DNA of 64,000 nucleotides from contig NZ_CP090641.1 of assembly GCF_029633825.1 (NCBI RefSeq), positions 992,001 to 1,056,000 of the forward strand, read 5' to 3'. A model generated the notes under the pieces. It did no database searches and was not told the origin of the DNA. It was given only the letters and a program-made list of their open reading frames with translations. Positions 28,921-36,906 of the stretch are shown piece by piece; within the stretch, counting starts at the first letter, position 1, and every line of letters starts with the position of its first letter. The translations under genes and the position numbers were made by a program. The DNA is from Burkholderia contaminans. Its GTDB lineage: Bacteria > Pseudomonadota > Gammaproteobacteria > Burkholderiales > Burkholderiaceae.

Positions 28921-29658
28921 ATGTGGAATTTGAAAGGCGCTGGAACTGCAAGCGTGGCTGGGCTGATGTTGTTTGCCGGGTCGATTGACGGAGCCTACGC
29001 GCAAGCAGCGGGCAGCAACGTTCTCAGCCTTGGTTGGGCGCATGTTGCGCCTCAAACGGGCAGCGGCCCGCTTACTGTAAGCAGCATCGGCGGGATGCCC
29101 GTTAACTCCCCGATAGAGGGTTCAGGCGCCGGCGCCAGAAGCTCTGATTTACCGGCATTCACCTTCGAACACTTTTTCACCGATCAAATCGGCGTTGCGT
29201 TTCTCGGCGGCTGGCCGGGCCGTATGCAGCTCGAAGGTCGCGGCGTGATGAACGGATACGGCGTGCTGGGCGATACTCGAACATGGGCGCCGGAACTGGT
29301 CTTGCGCTATCACTTCGGCCAGGCAGACGGTCGGTTTCGACCTTTCGTTGGCGTTGGTGTCAACTACACGTGGTTCACCAACACACGGGTCACAAACGGG
29401 GCATTTGTCGAGCAAAGCTTCGGCCCCGGTGGAACCGCCACCGCCTCGGCATCCAGCTCATGGGCACCCGTAGTCCAGGCTGGACTCGACTATCAGATAA
29501 ATCGCCGATGGTCCGTCGGTGTATTGCTCGCGTATATCCCGACCGATACGAACGTCACGTTAACCGGCAGAACCGCAAACAGGCAGGAGATCGTTAGTCA
29601 TGCGAAGGTACGCCTGCGGCCGCTCGTCACTTACCTTGGTCTCGCGTACAAATTCTAG
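28921..29658 (+). CDS. OmpW/AlkL-family outer-membrane protein
   Basis: A 245-residue beta-barrel protein with a signal peptide (residues 1-28, ending AYAQA). Family features are DLPAFTFEHFFTDQIGVAFLGGWP, the PELVLRYHFGQADGRFRPFVGVGVNYTWF stretch and a C-terminal LAYKF ending in Phe, the outer-membrane assembly signal. GGAG precedes the start. AlkL/OmpW channels let hydrophobic compounds cross the outer membrane and often sit with hydrocarbon or aromatic degradation genes. That fits its place at the end of this catabolic block. Confidence 0.88.
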   Translation: MWNLKGAGTASVAGLMLFAGSIDGAYAQAAGSNVLSLGWAHVAPQTGSGPLTVSSIGGMPVNSPIEGSGAGARSSDLPAFTFEHFFTDQIGVAFLGGWPGRMQLEGRGVMNGYGVLGDTRTWAPELVLRYHFGQADGRFRPFVGVGVNYTWFTNTRVTNGAFVEQSFGPGGTATASASSSWAPVVQAGLDYQINRRWSVGVLLAYIPTDTNVTLTGRTANRQEIVSHAKVRLRPLVTYLGLAYKF

Positions 29659-29821
29659 TATTCGACTGAATACAGGAAAATTCTATGGCGCTGCACCCCT
29701 GGAGCTTAACTGCAATCATTTTCGCTCCAGGTTGACCGATTTCCACATCGTTACAAGATCAAAGCCGGAGATCGGTCGAGGCAGGCCGCTGGCGTCTTGA
29801 ACTCGTGTTTCTGTCAACTAT

Positions 29822-30309
29822 TCAATAGATCATCGGGGAGTTGTCCCGGCAATCTCCACGGCGGCTCATGCTCTGCTGCGTCCGATAGCGCCACTGGCGC
29901 CGACGGAATTTCCGGCTTGCATAGTGGACGGATTCAACCGAGTGGAACAGCAAGCCTTGCGTCGACCGCGCTGCTCTTAGGCCCTCTCCAGCACGCGCAC
30001 GACCAGATCGGCATCCGGGCGTGTCGAGAACACCCGGCCGACCACCCGACGCGTGAACTGATCGAGTACCACGGCCGGATAATGCCAACGGCCCTGCGCG
30101 CAGACATACGTAATGCCACCACACCAAACCTGATTCGGCGCGCCAACTTCGAATTCACGATTGAGATGGTTCGGGATATCGATCCGCTCGACCGTGGCCT
30201 GCTTGCAGGCATGTCGACCCGGCTGCTCGCAGATCAGTCCAAGTTCTTCCATCAGGCGGCTGACCTTGAAGCGGCCAATCAACGTACCTCTCCTGCGCGC
30301 TGCGAGCAC
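29822..30309 (-). pseudogene. Decayed IS3-family transposase (OrfB) remnant
   Basis: Two overlapping reading frames together give the catalytic part of an IS3-type OrfB. The upstream part reads GTLIGRFKVSRLMEELG, NREFEVGAPNQVWCGGITYV and RWHYPAVVLDQFTRRVVG. After a frameshift near 30000 the second part reads TQGLLFHSVESVHYASRKF and RQSMSRRGDC-like residues ending DNSPM. Active-site acids are damaged: the normal DITY is GITY, and the normal HSDQGSQY is HSVESVHY. No intact OrfA or terminal repeats were recognised. The element is dead and lies at the right edge of the catabolic block. Confidence 0.8.
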
Positions 30310-30645
30310 CGGATCGGCCGGACTCGTTGGTTCCCTATCCCCATCTGATCAAAAACTTCGGTCTCGACGCATTCCTCGCCCCCCGTCACTGTGCGGTCGC
30401 TTTTCCTGTACTTGCGCGTCCGTCGCAAAGCCTCGGCGCTAAAGGGGTTCAAAGCTCATATCCGGACCCAACCGAAAGCAACAGCCGGCGCGGCTTCGGT
30501 TCAGCCCCACGCGCCCCGCCCCGACGAACGGGTGTCACGGGCGCGTGTGAAGCTGGCCTGATCTCCAGCAGCCGAAAGCGCGTTTCGTATCGCGAAATTC
30601 GCGCCGAACTCCCGCGCCGACACCTTTTCGTCGCTTGAAAACTTG

Positions 30646-30660
30646 TTTTGCATTGCAAAA
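30646..30660. promoter_or_regulatory. Inverted repeat upstream of aceA (TTTTGCA-T-TGCAAAA)
   Basis: Perfect 7-base arms around one central T, about 175 bases upstream of the isocitrate lyase start. The TTTGCA/TGCAAA words resemble sites of the RamB/ScfR group of acyl-CoA-sensing regulators, but the regulator is not in this window and the assignment is tentative. Confidence 0.4.
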
Positions 30661-30696
30661 ATCGCCGCGTAACTCTTTGAAAATCAACAAAAAATA

Positions 30697-30721
30697 ATGT
30701 CTTATGTCTTATATAAGACAT
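30697..30721. promoter_or_regulatory. 18-base palindrome plus an extra half-site upstream of aceA
   Basis: ATGTCTTATATAAGACAT (30704-30721) is a perfect palindrome. It is preceded immediately by another copy of its half-site, ATGTCTT (30697-30703). The GT...AC spacing recalls GntR-family (FadR/VanR-like) operators. It lies in the aceA promoter region, 113 bases before the start codon, and is a good candidate operator for glyoxylate-shunt control. The cognate regulator is not visible here. Confidence 0.55.
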
Positions 30722-30834
30722 CACCAAAAGCTCTGCGGGCGGCGCTACTATTTATCCCATGCAGTCCGCTTCGACAGACGTAGCGGACACGCTCAACCCG
30801 TTACTCAAACGCGCTTTGCTCCCAGGAGATTGAC

Positions 30835-32418
30835 ATGGCCCAGTATCAAGACGACATCAAGGCAGTTGCCGGTTTGAAAGAAAACCACGGCAGCGCATGG
30901 AATGCGATCAGCCCCGAGTACGCCGCCCGCATGCGTGCCCAGAACAAGTTCAAGACGGGCCTGGACATCGCCAAGTACACCGCGAAGATCATGCGCGCCG
31001 ACATGGCCGCCTACGACGCCGACCCGGCCAAGTACACGCAGTCGCTGGGTTGCTGGCACGGCTTCATCGGCCAGCAGAAGATGATCTCCATCAAGAAGCA
31101 CTTCAACAGCACCGAACGCCGCTACCTGTACCTGTCCGGCTGGATGGTCGCTGCGCTGCGTTCCGAGTTCGGCCCGCTGCCGGACCAGTCGATGCACGAA
31201 AAGACTTCGGTCAGCGCGCTGATCCGCGAGCTGTACACGTTCCTGCGCCAGGCCGACGCCCGTGAACTCGGCGGCCTGTTCCGCGAGCTCGACGCCGCCA
31301 AGGACGCCACCGCGAAGGCCGCAATCCAGGACAAGATCGACAACCACGTCACGCACGTCGTGCCGATCATTGCCGACATCGACGCCGGTTTCGGCAACGC
31401 GGAAGCCACGTACCTGCTGGCCAAGCAGTTCATCGAAGCAGGCGCATGCTGCATCCAGATCGAAAACCAGGTGTCCGACGAGAAGCAGTGCGGCCACCAG
31501 GACGGCAAGGTCACGGTGCCGCACGAGGACTTCCTCGCGAAGATCCGCGCGATCCGCTACGCGTTCCTGGAACTGGGCGTGGACGACGGCATCATCGTCG
31601 CCCGTACCGACTCGCTGGGCGCCGGCCTGACCAAGCAGATCGCCGTGACCAACACGCCGGGCGACCTGGGCGACCAGTACAACTCTTTCCTCGACTGCGA
31701 AGAACTGTCGGCCGACCAGCTGGGCAACGGTGACGTCGTCATCAAGCGCGACGGCAAGCTGCTGCGTCCGAAGCGCCTGCCGAGCAACCTGTTCCAGTTC
31801 CGCGCCGGCACGGGCGAAGCGCGCTGCGTGCTCGACTGCATCACGTCGCTGCAAAACGGCGCCGACCTGCTGTGGATCGAAACCGAAAAACCGCATATCG
31901 CCCAGATCGGCGGCATGGTCAGCGAAATCCGCAAGGTCATCCCGAACGCGAAGCTGGTGTACAACAACAGCCCGTCGTTCAACTGGACGCTGAACTTCCG
32001 TCAGCAGGCGTACGACGCGATGAAGGCCGAGGGCAAGGACGTGTCGGCCTACGACCGTGCGCAGCTGATGAGCGTGGAATACGACGAGACGGAACTGGCC
32101 AAGCTGGCCGACGAGAAGATCCGTACGTTCCAGGCCGACGCATCGCGTGAAGCAGGCATCTTCCATCACCTGATCACGCTTCCGACGTACCACACCGCCG
32201 CGCTGTCGACCGACAACCTGGCCAAGGAATACTTCGGCGACCAGGGCATGCTGGGCTACGTGGCCGGCGTGCAGCGCAAGGAAATCCGCCAGGGTATCGC
32301 CTGCGTGAAGCACCAGAACATGTCCGGCTCGGACATCGGTGACGATCACAAGGAATACTTCAGCGGCGAAGCAGCGCTGAAGGCGGCAGGCAAGGACAAC
32401 ACGATGAACCAGTTCTGA
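30835..32418 (+). CDS. aceA: Isocitrate lyase (long form)
   Basis: A 527-residue isocitrate lyase, the first enzyme of the glyoxylate shunt, splitting isocitrate into glyoxylate and succinate. ADIDAGFGNAEATYLLAKQ holds metal-binding residues. The catalytic signature is DEKQCGHQDGK, the KQCGH variant found in the long Pseudomonas-type enzymes, against KKCGH in the E. coli type. LVYNNSPSFNW closes the active site. AGGAG precedes the start, and codon bias is very strong, suggesting high expression. Burkholderia often carries two isocitrate lyase genes; this is the long type. It is followed by a clear terminator. Confidence 0.97.
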   Translation: MAQYQDDIKAVAGLKENHGSAWNAISPEYAARMRAQNKFKTGLDIAKYTAKIMRADMAAYDADPAKYTQSLGCWHGFIGQQKMISIKKHFNSTERRYLYLSGWMVAALRSEFGPLPDQSMHEKTSVSALIRELYTFLRQADARELGGLFRELDAAKDATAKAAIQDKIDNHVTHVVPIIADIDAGFGNAEATYLLAKQFIEAGACCIQIENQVSDEKQCGHQDGKVTVPHEDFLAKIRAIRYAFLELGVDDGIIVARTDSLGAGLTKQIAVTNTPGDLGDQYNSFLDCEELSADQLGNGDVVIKRDGKLLRPKRLPSNLFQFRAGTGEARCVLDCITSLQNGADLLWIETEKPHIAQIGGMVSEIRKVIPNAKLVYNNSPSFNWTLNFRQQAYDAMKAEGKDVSAYDRAQLMSVEYDETELAKLADEKIRTFQADASREAGIFHHLITLPTYHTAALSTDNLAKEYFGDQGMLGYVAGVQRKEIRQGIACVKHQNMSGSDIGDDHKEYFSGEAALKAAGKDNTMNQF

Positions 32419-32437
32419 TACCGGTCATCGCCAGCGA

Positions 32438-32469
32438 AACGCCAACCCGTTCGGGTTGGCGTTTTTTTT
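32438..32469 (+). terminator. Rho-independent terminator of aceA
   Basis: The stem AACGCCAACCC/GGGTTGGCGTT with a short GTTC loop is followed by a run of Ts, 20 bases after the aceA stop. Because the left arm begins with AA after GCGA, it may also weakly terminate the converging aldehyde dehydrogenase transcript. Confidence 0.9.
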
Positions 32470-32555
32470 ATTCCCCGATAACCCGCGCGAACACGTGCGC
32501 CAGCACCGTCGGCGCGGCCGGCAGCTCGACGAAGCGCACGCGCGCACCGCTGCGC

Positions 32556-34061
32556 TCATGCGTAGTTCATCATCACCGACTTGCTTTCCGTGTACTGGTC
32601 GATCACGGCACGGCCGAGTTCGCGACCGAAACCCGACTGCTTCATTCCGCCGAACGGCATCGCGTTGTCGAGCAGCGAGTGGCAGTTGACCCACACCGTG
32701 CCGGCCGCGATGCGCGGGATCAGCTTGTGGATCGCGGAAAGATCGTTCGACCAGATGCTCGCGCCGAGGCCGTAGGGCGTGTCGTTGGCGAGTTGCACGG
32801 CCGTATCGACGTCGTCGAACGGCATCGCGACGAGCACCGGCCCGAAGATCTCCTCGCGCACGACGCGCATCGCCTGCGTCGTGTCGACCAGCACGGTGGG
32901 TTCGACGAAGAAGCCGGGGCCGTCGATCGCACGGCCGCCCACGGCGGCGCGGGCGCCCTCGCCGAAGCCCGAGTCGATATAGCCGCACACGCGCTGGCGC
33001 TGCTTTGCCGAGACGAGCGGGCCGATCTGCGTCGACGGGTCCATCCCCGGGCCGATCTTCAGGCTCGCGGCGATCTTCGCGACGCGCTCGATCACGTCGT
33101 CGAACACCTTCGCATGGATGTACGCGCGCGACCCGGCCGTGCATACCTGCCCCTGGTTGAAGAAGATCGCGTTCGCCACGCCGAGTGCGGCCTTGTCGGG
33201 ATCGACGTCGGGCAACACGATCACCGGCGACTTGCCGCCCAGTTCGAGCGACATTCGCGTCATGTTGTCGAGCGCCGCGTGGCCGATCGTCTTGCCCGTC
33301 TGCGTCGAGCCCGTGAACGCGATCTTGTCGATGCGCGGATCGCGCGACAGCGCGGCGCCGGCCGTGTGACCGTAACCGGTGACGATGTTGACGACGCCGT
33401 CGGGAAAGCCGGCCGCCTGGATCAGCTCGCCAAGCCGCAACGCGCTGAGCGGCGTGTCTTCCGCGGGTTTCAACACGACGGTGCAGCCCGTGGCCAGTGC
33501 CGGGGCGAGCTTCCACGCGGCCATCAGCAGCGGGAAATTCCACGGAATGATCGCGCCGACCACGCCGACGGGTTCCTTGCGCGTATAGGTGAAGATTTCA
33601 CTGTCCGGCATATACGGCATGCCCGCGTCAATCACGCTGCCTTCGATCTTCGTCGCCCAGCCGGCCATGTAGCGGAAGCACTGCGCGGCCATCGCGACAT
33701 CGAGCCCCTGCGCCACCGTCACCGGCTTGCCGTTGTCGAGCGACTCGATCTCGGCCAGTTCGCGCGCATTCGCGTCGATCAGGTCGGCCAGCGCCAGCAG
33801 CAGGCGCTCGCGGTCGGTGGTCTTCGCGGAGCGCCACGGCCCCGCGTCGAACGCGCGCCGCGCGGCGGCGATGGCCTGCTGCACGTCGTGCTCGTCCGCT
33901 TCGGGCACATGCGCGAGCACGCTGCCGTCGGCCGGGTTCACGACGTCGAGCCGGCGGCACGACGCCGCATCGCACCACTCGGCGCCGATCAGCATCTGTT
34001 TAGGCTTCGCGAGAAACGCGCGCGTGGCGTCGAGCAGCGGGAAATGTTCGTTCGTCTCCAT
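32556..34061 (-). CDS. Aldehyde dehydrogenase (phenylacetaldehyde/betaine-aldehyde type)
   Basis: A 501-residue NAD(P)-dependent aldehyde dehydrogenase. IIPWNFPLLMAAWKLAPALATG, FTGSTQTGKTIG, the catalytic Glu in LELGGKSPVIVL and the catalytic Cys in FNQGQVCTAGSRAYIH are present, as is GPVLVAMPFDD towards the C-terminus. It is the last gene of the amine dehydrogenase operon, 33 bases after a cytochrome c gene. In that setting it would oxidise the aldehyde produced from aromatic amines, for example phenylacetaldehyde or 4-hydroxyphenylacetaldehyde, to the acid. The exact substrate is inferred. Confidence 0.92.
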   Translation of the reverse strand: METNEHFPLLDATRAFLAKPKQMLIGAEWCDAASCRRLDVVNPADGSVLAHVPEADEHDVQQAIAAARRAFDAGPWRSAKTTDRERLLLALADLIDANARELAEIESLDNGKPVTVAQGLDVAMAAQCFRYMAGWATKIEGSVIDAGMPYMPDSEIFTYTRKEPVGVVGAIIPWNFPLLMAAWKLAPALATGCTVVLKPAEDTPLSALRLGELIQAAGFPDGVVNIVTGYGHTAGAALSRDPRIDKIAFTGSTQTGKTIGHAALDNMTRMSLELGGKSPVIVLPDVDPDKAALGVANAIFFNQGQVCTAGSRAYIHAKVFDDVIERVAKIAASLKIGPGMDPSTQIGPLVSAKQRQRVCGYIDSGFGEGARAAVGGRAIDGPGFFVEPTVLVDTTQAMRVVREEIFGPVLVAMPFDDVDTAVQLANDTPYGLGASIWSNDLSAIHKLIPRIAAGTVWVNCHSLLDNAMPFGGMKQSGFGRELGRAVIDQYTESKSVMMNYA

Positions 34062-34094
34062 CTTCTTGATTCCTCGGTTTCCTGAATGGGTCGG

Positions 34095-34637
34095 TCAGTA
34101 GCGATCGGTGACGCCGTCGATCCCCCGTGCCTGCAATGCGCGCACGAGGCCGGCGCGCACGGTCGCGACGTCGGAAAAGGCAGGACGGCGGTGCGCGGCG
34201 ACTTCGGCGGCCGTATAAGGCTTGAAGTCGCGCGGCAGTGCATCGCGGTTCATGGTCGTGAGTACCCAGTTGAGCACGTCGGCCAGATCCTGGTCCGACA
34301 GCGCCGAGTTCGACGCGCCGGGCACGCGCATCACGTACTCGCGCCCGGCCGGCAGATGCGTGAAATAGCCGAGCGAGTTGGCGAGCGGCGGCACCTTGCC
34401 GGGGATACCATCGCCCGTCGCCGTGTGGCAGCCCATGCAGTTGAGCACCCAGTGCTGCCGCGCGAGCGCCGCGTCGGCGGCGCCTTCGGCATGCACGGGT
34501 GCCGCGGTCAAACCACCGACCGCCCCGATCAGCATCAACGACGCCACGCGACGCGACAGGCCGCCGCGCCACGACGACACCGTGCCCTGCGGGCGCAGCG
34601 CGGCGTCGCCAACACCGGTCGCCCAGGCGCGCTTCAC
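34095..34637 (-). CDS. Monohaem c-type cytochrome of the amine dehydrogenase operon (second)
   Basis: A 180-residue exported protein with a long N-terminal region and a signal segment (VASLMLIGAVGGLTAAPVHAE, ending near residue 51). There is one haem-binding motif, NCMGCHTATGDG. The start ATG overlaps the stop of the preceding cytochrome gene (ATGA). The domain after the haem includes the SALSDQDLADVLNWVL helix typical of small cytochromes c. Probably carries electrons from the TTQ enzyme towards an oxidase. The first 20 or so residues are uncertain; an internal start is possible. Confidence 0.85.
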   Translation of the reverse strand: MKRAWATGVGDAALRPQGTVSSWRGGLSRRVASLMLIGAVGGLTAAPVHAEGAADAALARQHWVLNCMGCHTATGDGIPGKVPPLANSLGYFTHLPAGREYVMRVPGASNSALSDQDLADVLNWVLTTMNRDALPRDFKPYTAAEVAAHRRPAFSDVATVRAGLVRALQARGIDGVTDRY

Positions 34638-35134
34638 AGGCCGAGCCCCTTGACGACGACTTCGCGCTGAGCATGAACGGCCGTGCCGTCCATCGCCTTC
34701 GCGCGCGCCGCGCGGATATCGGCCGCCGTGAACGGCTTCGCGTCACCATGCTGCGCGTTGAGATCGAACACGACGTAGTTGAGCACGTGCGCGATATCGT
34801 CGTCGCTCGCGCTCGCGAACGACGGCATCTTGAAGTTGTAATGCTTGTCGCGCACCGTGATCTCGCCGAACATCCCATGCAGCAGCGTCGCGACCAGTTG
34901 CGCGCGCCCAGGCTCGGCGGTCGCGTACTTGCCCGGATACTCGGTGAGCGGCGGCGCAAGGCCGTCCTGCCCCTTTCCGCCCGCCTGGTGGCACACCGCG
35001 CATTGCGCATCGAACAGGCTCTTGCCGGCCGGGTAATGCACGGCTTCCTGTGCGCCGGCGGCCCCAGCCAGCGTGAAGGCCGCCACGGCCGTCATGCTCG
35101 CGACGACGCGCTTTCCCGCTTGCTTCCCTTTCAT
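34634..35134 (-). CDS. Monohaem c-type cytochrome of the amine dehydrogenase operon (first)
   Basis: A 166-residue periplasmic cytochrome c. The signal peptide is residues 1-28 (ending AGAQE), the haem motif is DAQCAVCHQAGG, and the distal Met is probably in NFKMPSFASAS. The start MKGKQAGKR overlaps the stop of the light-chain gene (ATGA). It follows the light-chain gene directly, in the place where methylamine clusters encode amicyanin, so it is a candidate primary electron acceptor. Only one CxxCH is present, so it is not a dihaem MauG protein. Confidence 0.88.
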   Translation of the reverse strand: MKGKQAGKRVVASMTAVAAFTLAGAAGAQEAVHYPAGKSLFDAQCAVCHQAGGKGQDGLAPPLTEYPGKYATAEPGRAQLVATLLHGMFGEITVRDKHYNFKMPSFASASDDDIAHVLNYVVFDLNAQHGDAKPFTAADIRAARAKAMDGTAVHAQREVVVKGLGL

Positions 35135-35676
35135 TGTTTTGCGGCTCCCAGCAGAACCGAAACCGAACAGTGATAGTTCGAATTTCCGTTGGCCATGCAC
35201 CAGTTGATGTCGTTGTTCAGCGACAGCTTGTACAGCGGCTTCTCGCGCTCGTTGCGGTTGCAGAAGCACTTGCCACACGACGTCTTGCCGCAGCAATCGT
35301 TGTACGACACGATGTAGTCCGAACCGTCGTGCGGATTGCGGCAGGTGCCGATCCACGTGATCGGCGAAGGCGTCGTGCCCGGCGGGCAACTGCTCGACGT
35401 GCCGCCGCAGCAACTGCACAGCCAGCCGTCGATCGCGCAGTATTTCCAGTAGTCGCAGCTCATCGGGTCGTCGCTCGCTCCCGATGCGGCGCCGCCGGAA
35501 GCGGCTGAAGCGCCCGATGCCGCATCGGCCGCATACGCGGTGCGATCGACGGGCAGCAGCGGCAGCATCGCCGTTCCCACCAGCACCTTGCCGAGCTTCG
35601 CCATCGCGCTGCGCCGCGAACTGTGCTGCGCGACGCCGCGCGCCGACCGCTCGAACCATGAATCAAACAAGCCCAT
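35131..35676 (-). CDS. aauA: Aromatic amine dehydrogenase, light (TTQ-bearing) subunit
   Basis: A 181-residue MauA/AauA-family subunit carrying tryptophan tryptophylquinone. The two TTQ tryptophans are Trp108 (TWIGTC) and Trp159 (NWCMANG). Their 51-residue spacing matches Trp57/108 of methylamine dehydrogenase and Trp109/160 of aromatic amine dehydrogenase. Asp127 is in the place of the catalytic base, and Asp83 in that of the second conserved Asp. More than ten cysteines form the expected disulfides (CSCC, DCCGKTSCGKCFC). A Tat-type signal with SSRRSAM at residues 19-25 agrees with the family. The neighbouring phenylacetaldehyde-type dehydrogenase favours aromatic amines over methylamine. 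Confidence 0.93.
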   Translation of the reverse strand: MGLFDSWFERSARGVAQHSSRRSAMAKLGKVLVGTAMLPLLPVDRTAYAADAASGASAASGGAASGASDDPMSCDYWKYCAIDGWLCSCCGGTSSSCPPGTTPSPITWIGTCRNPHDGSDYIVSYNDCCGKTSCGKCFCNRNEREKPLYKLSLNNDINWCMANGNSNYHCSVSVLLGAAKQ

Positions 35677-35715
35677 GTCGTTGTGCTCCCTTGAAATTGA
35701 AAGAGGGTCGGCCGG

Positions 35716-36348
35716 TCATGCGTGCTGCGCGTGCGCGTCGTGGTCGTGGCCGTGATCGCCGTGCACGAACTGCTGCAGCGACGCGACGCCGCGCTCCTTC
35801 GCCTCGAACAGGCTCTCGAGATGCTCGCGCGTGTTGACGAGCCCCTTCGCGCGCACCGTTCCGCTTTCGTCGAGCAGCACCGCATACGGCAGCTTGCCGA
35901 TCTGGTACGCGAGGCCGAGCTCCTGCGACAGCACGTACGGGAAGCGCCCGAGATCGTGTTTGCGCGCGAAGCGCGCGTGTTCGTCGGCATCGCCGTCGCT
36001 CGCGAGCACGATGTTCACCGGCGTCGCTTCGCTTGCCTGCAGCGACGGCAGCAGCGGCAGCAACTTCTTGCAGACGGGGCACGTGGGCGACAGGAAGAAC
36101 AGCAGCGTCGCCTTGCCCGACGCGTCGAAGCCGCCGACCTTCACCTGCGAGCCGCGAATGTCGGTCAGTTCGAATGTCGGCGCGATCGCGCCGACCGCCG
36201 GCCCCTTGTCGATCATCAATGCGCCGGCCGGCATGATGCGTTCGTACAGGATGCCGATCTGGCGCACCAGCGCGAGACAGATCGCGCCGAGCGCGAGGAC
36301 GGCCACCCACAGCAGGGCGGTGGAAACGGTGAGAGCGGTTTGCATCAT
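35716..36348 (-). CDS. MauD/AauD thioredoxin-like maturation protein
   Basis: A 210-residue membrane-anchored protein. An N-terminal hydrophobic helix (residues 5-30) is followed by a thioredoxin/AhpC-like domain with CxxC in SPTCPVCKKLLPLLP. It ends in a His-rich tail (HGDHGHDHDAHAQH). MauD is needed for correct disulfide formation in the light chain. The start overlaps the mauE-like stop (ATGATG), so either of the two adjacent Met codons may be used. Gene order heavy chain-E-D-light chain is conserved with known clusters. The His-rich tail is unusual and might bind metal. Confidence 0.88.
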   Translation of the reverse strand: MMQTALTVSTALLWVAVLALGAICLALVRQIGILYERIMPAGALMIDKGPAVGAIAPTFELTDIRGSQVKVGGFDASGKATLLFFLSPTCPVCKKLLPLLPSLQASEATPVNIVLASDGDADEHARFARKHDLGRFPYVLSQELGLAYQIGKLPYAVLLDESGTVRAKGLVNTREHLESLFEAKERGVASLQQFVHGDHGHDHDAHAQHA

Positions 36349-36899
36349 GAATTCCTCAGGTGGGAAAGGCGCGGACCGTTGGCGAGCAGCACGTCGACGG
36401 TGAGCAGCGCGCAGACGATCAGCAGCACGGAGAAGAACAGCGTCAGGTAGTCGAACCACACGACCGCGCGTGCGCCCGGCTCGACGAGCGCGGTCGCGGC
36501 CAGCGCGGCGAGCAGCAGCGCGCGCCCGACGTGCAGCCAGCCGATGCCGCGCGGCGCATCGGCGCGCGCCGCCGCGAAGCCGGAACAGCCGCAATCGATG
36601 TCGGTGTGGCCGCGCAGGAGATTGATCGCAATCGCGGCGGCGAAGGCCACGAGCAACGCGACCGGGCCGACCGCGCCGGTCGTGCGCGTATCGGGAAACA
36701 GCAGCGCCGCGGCGCCGATCGCCTCCGCGAGCGGAATCGCGAACGCGACGGGCGCGGTCAGCGCGTCGGGCAGCAGCCGGTAGCCGGCGAGCGCACGGCT
36801 GAACGCGGCGGGCCGGCGCATCTTCGCGAACGCGCCGAGCAGCACGACGACGGCCGCGCCGGCCTGCGCGCTGGTGGCAAGTACGGGATCGAGTGTCAT
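36345..36899 (-). CDS. MauE/AauE integral membrane protein
   Basis: A 184-residue membrane protein with about five hydrophobic segments, for example AGAAVVVLLGAFAKMRRP and ALLVAFAAAIAINLL. A DCGCSGF motif sits in the middle; such a Cys pair is conserved in MauE/DoxX-like proteins and linked to disulfide formation. It starts at MTLDPVLATSA, 7 bases after the heavy-chain stop. It works with MauD in light-chain maturation according to studies of methylamine clusters. Confidence 0.85.
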   Translation of the reverse strand: MTLDPVLATSAQAGAAVVVLLGAFAKMRRPAAFSRALAGYRLLPDALTAPVAFAIPLAEAIGAAALLFPDTRTTGAVGPVALLVAFAAAIAINLLRGHTDIDCGCSGFAAARADAPRGIGWLHVGRALLLAALAATALVEPGARAVVWFDYLTLFFSVLLIVCALLTVDVLLANGPRLSHLRNS

Positions 36900-36906
36900 C
36901 GCGGCC

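Noticed and set aside
30805..32349. Long open frame (over 500 codons) antisense to aceA
   Set aside because: aceA is unambiguous on the other strand; in GC-biased genes the antisense frame stays open by codon bias. The translation is Arg/Val/Ala/Leu/Asp-rich without any family motif.
32679..34085. Long plus-strand frame across the aldehyde dehydrogenase gene
   Set aside because: The aldehyde dehydrogenase on the minus strand has complete catalytic motifs; the opposite frame is low-complexity Arg/Ala/Asp sequence.
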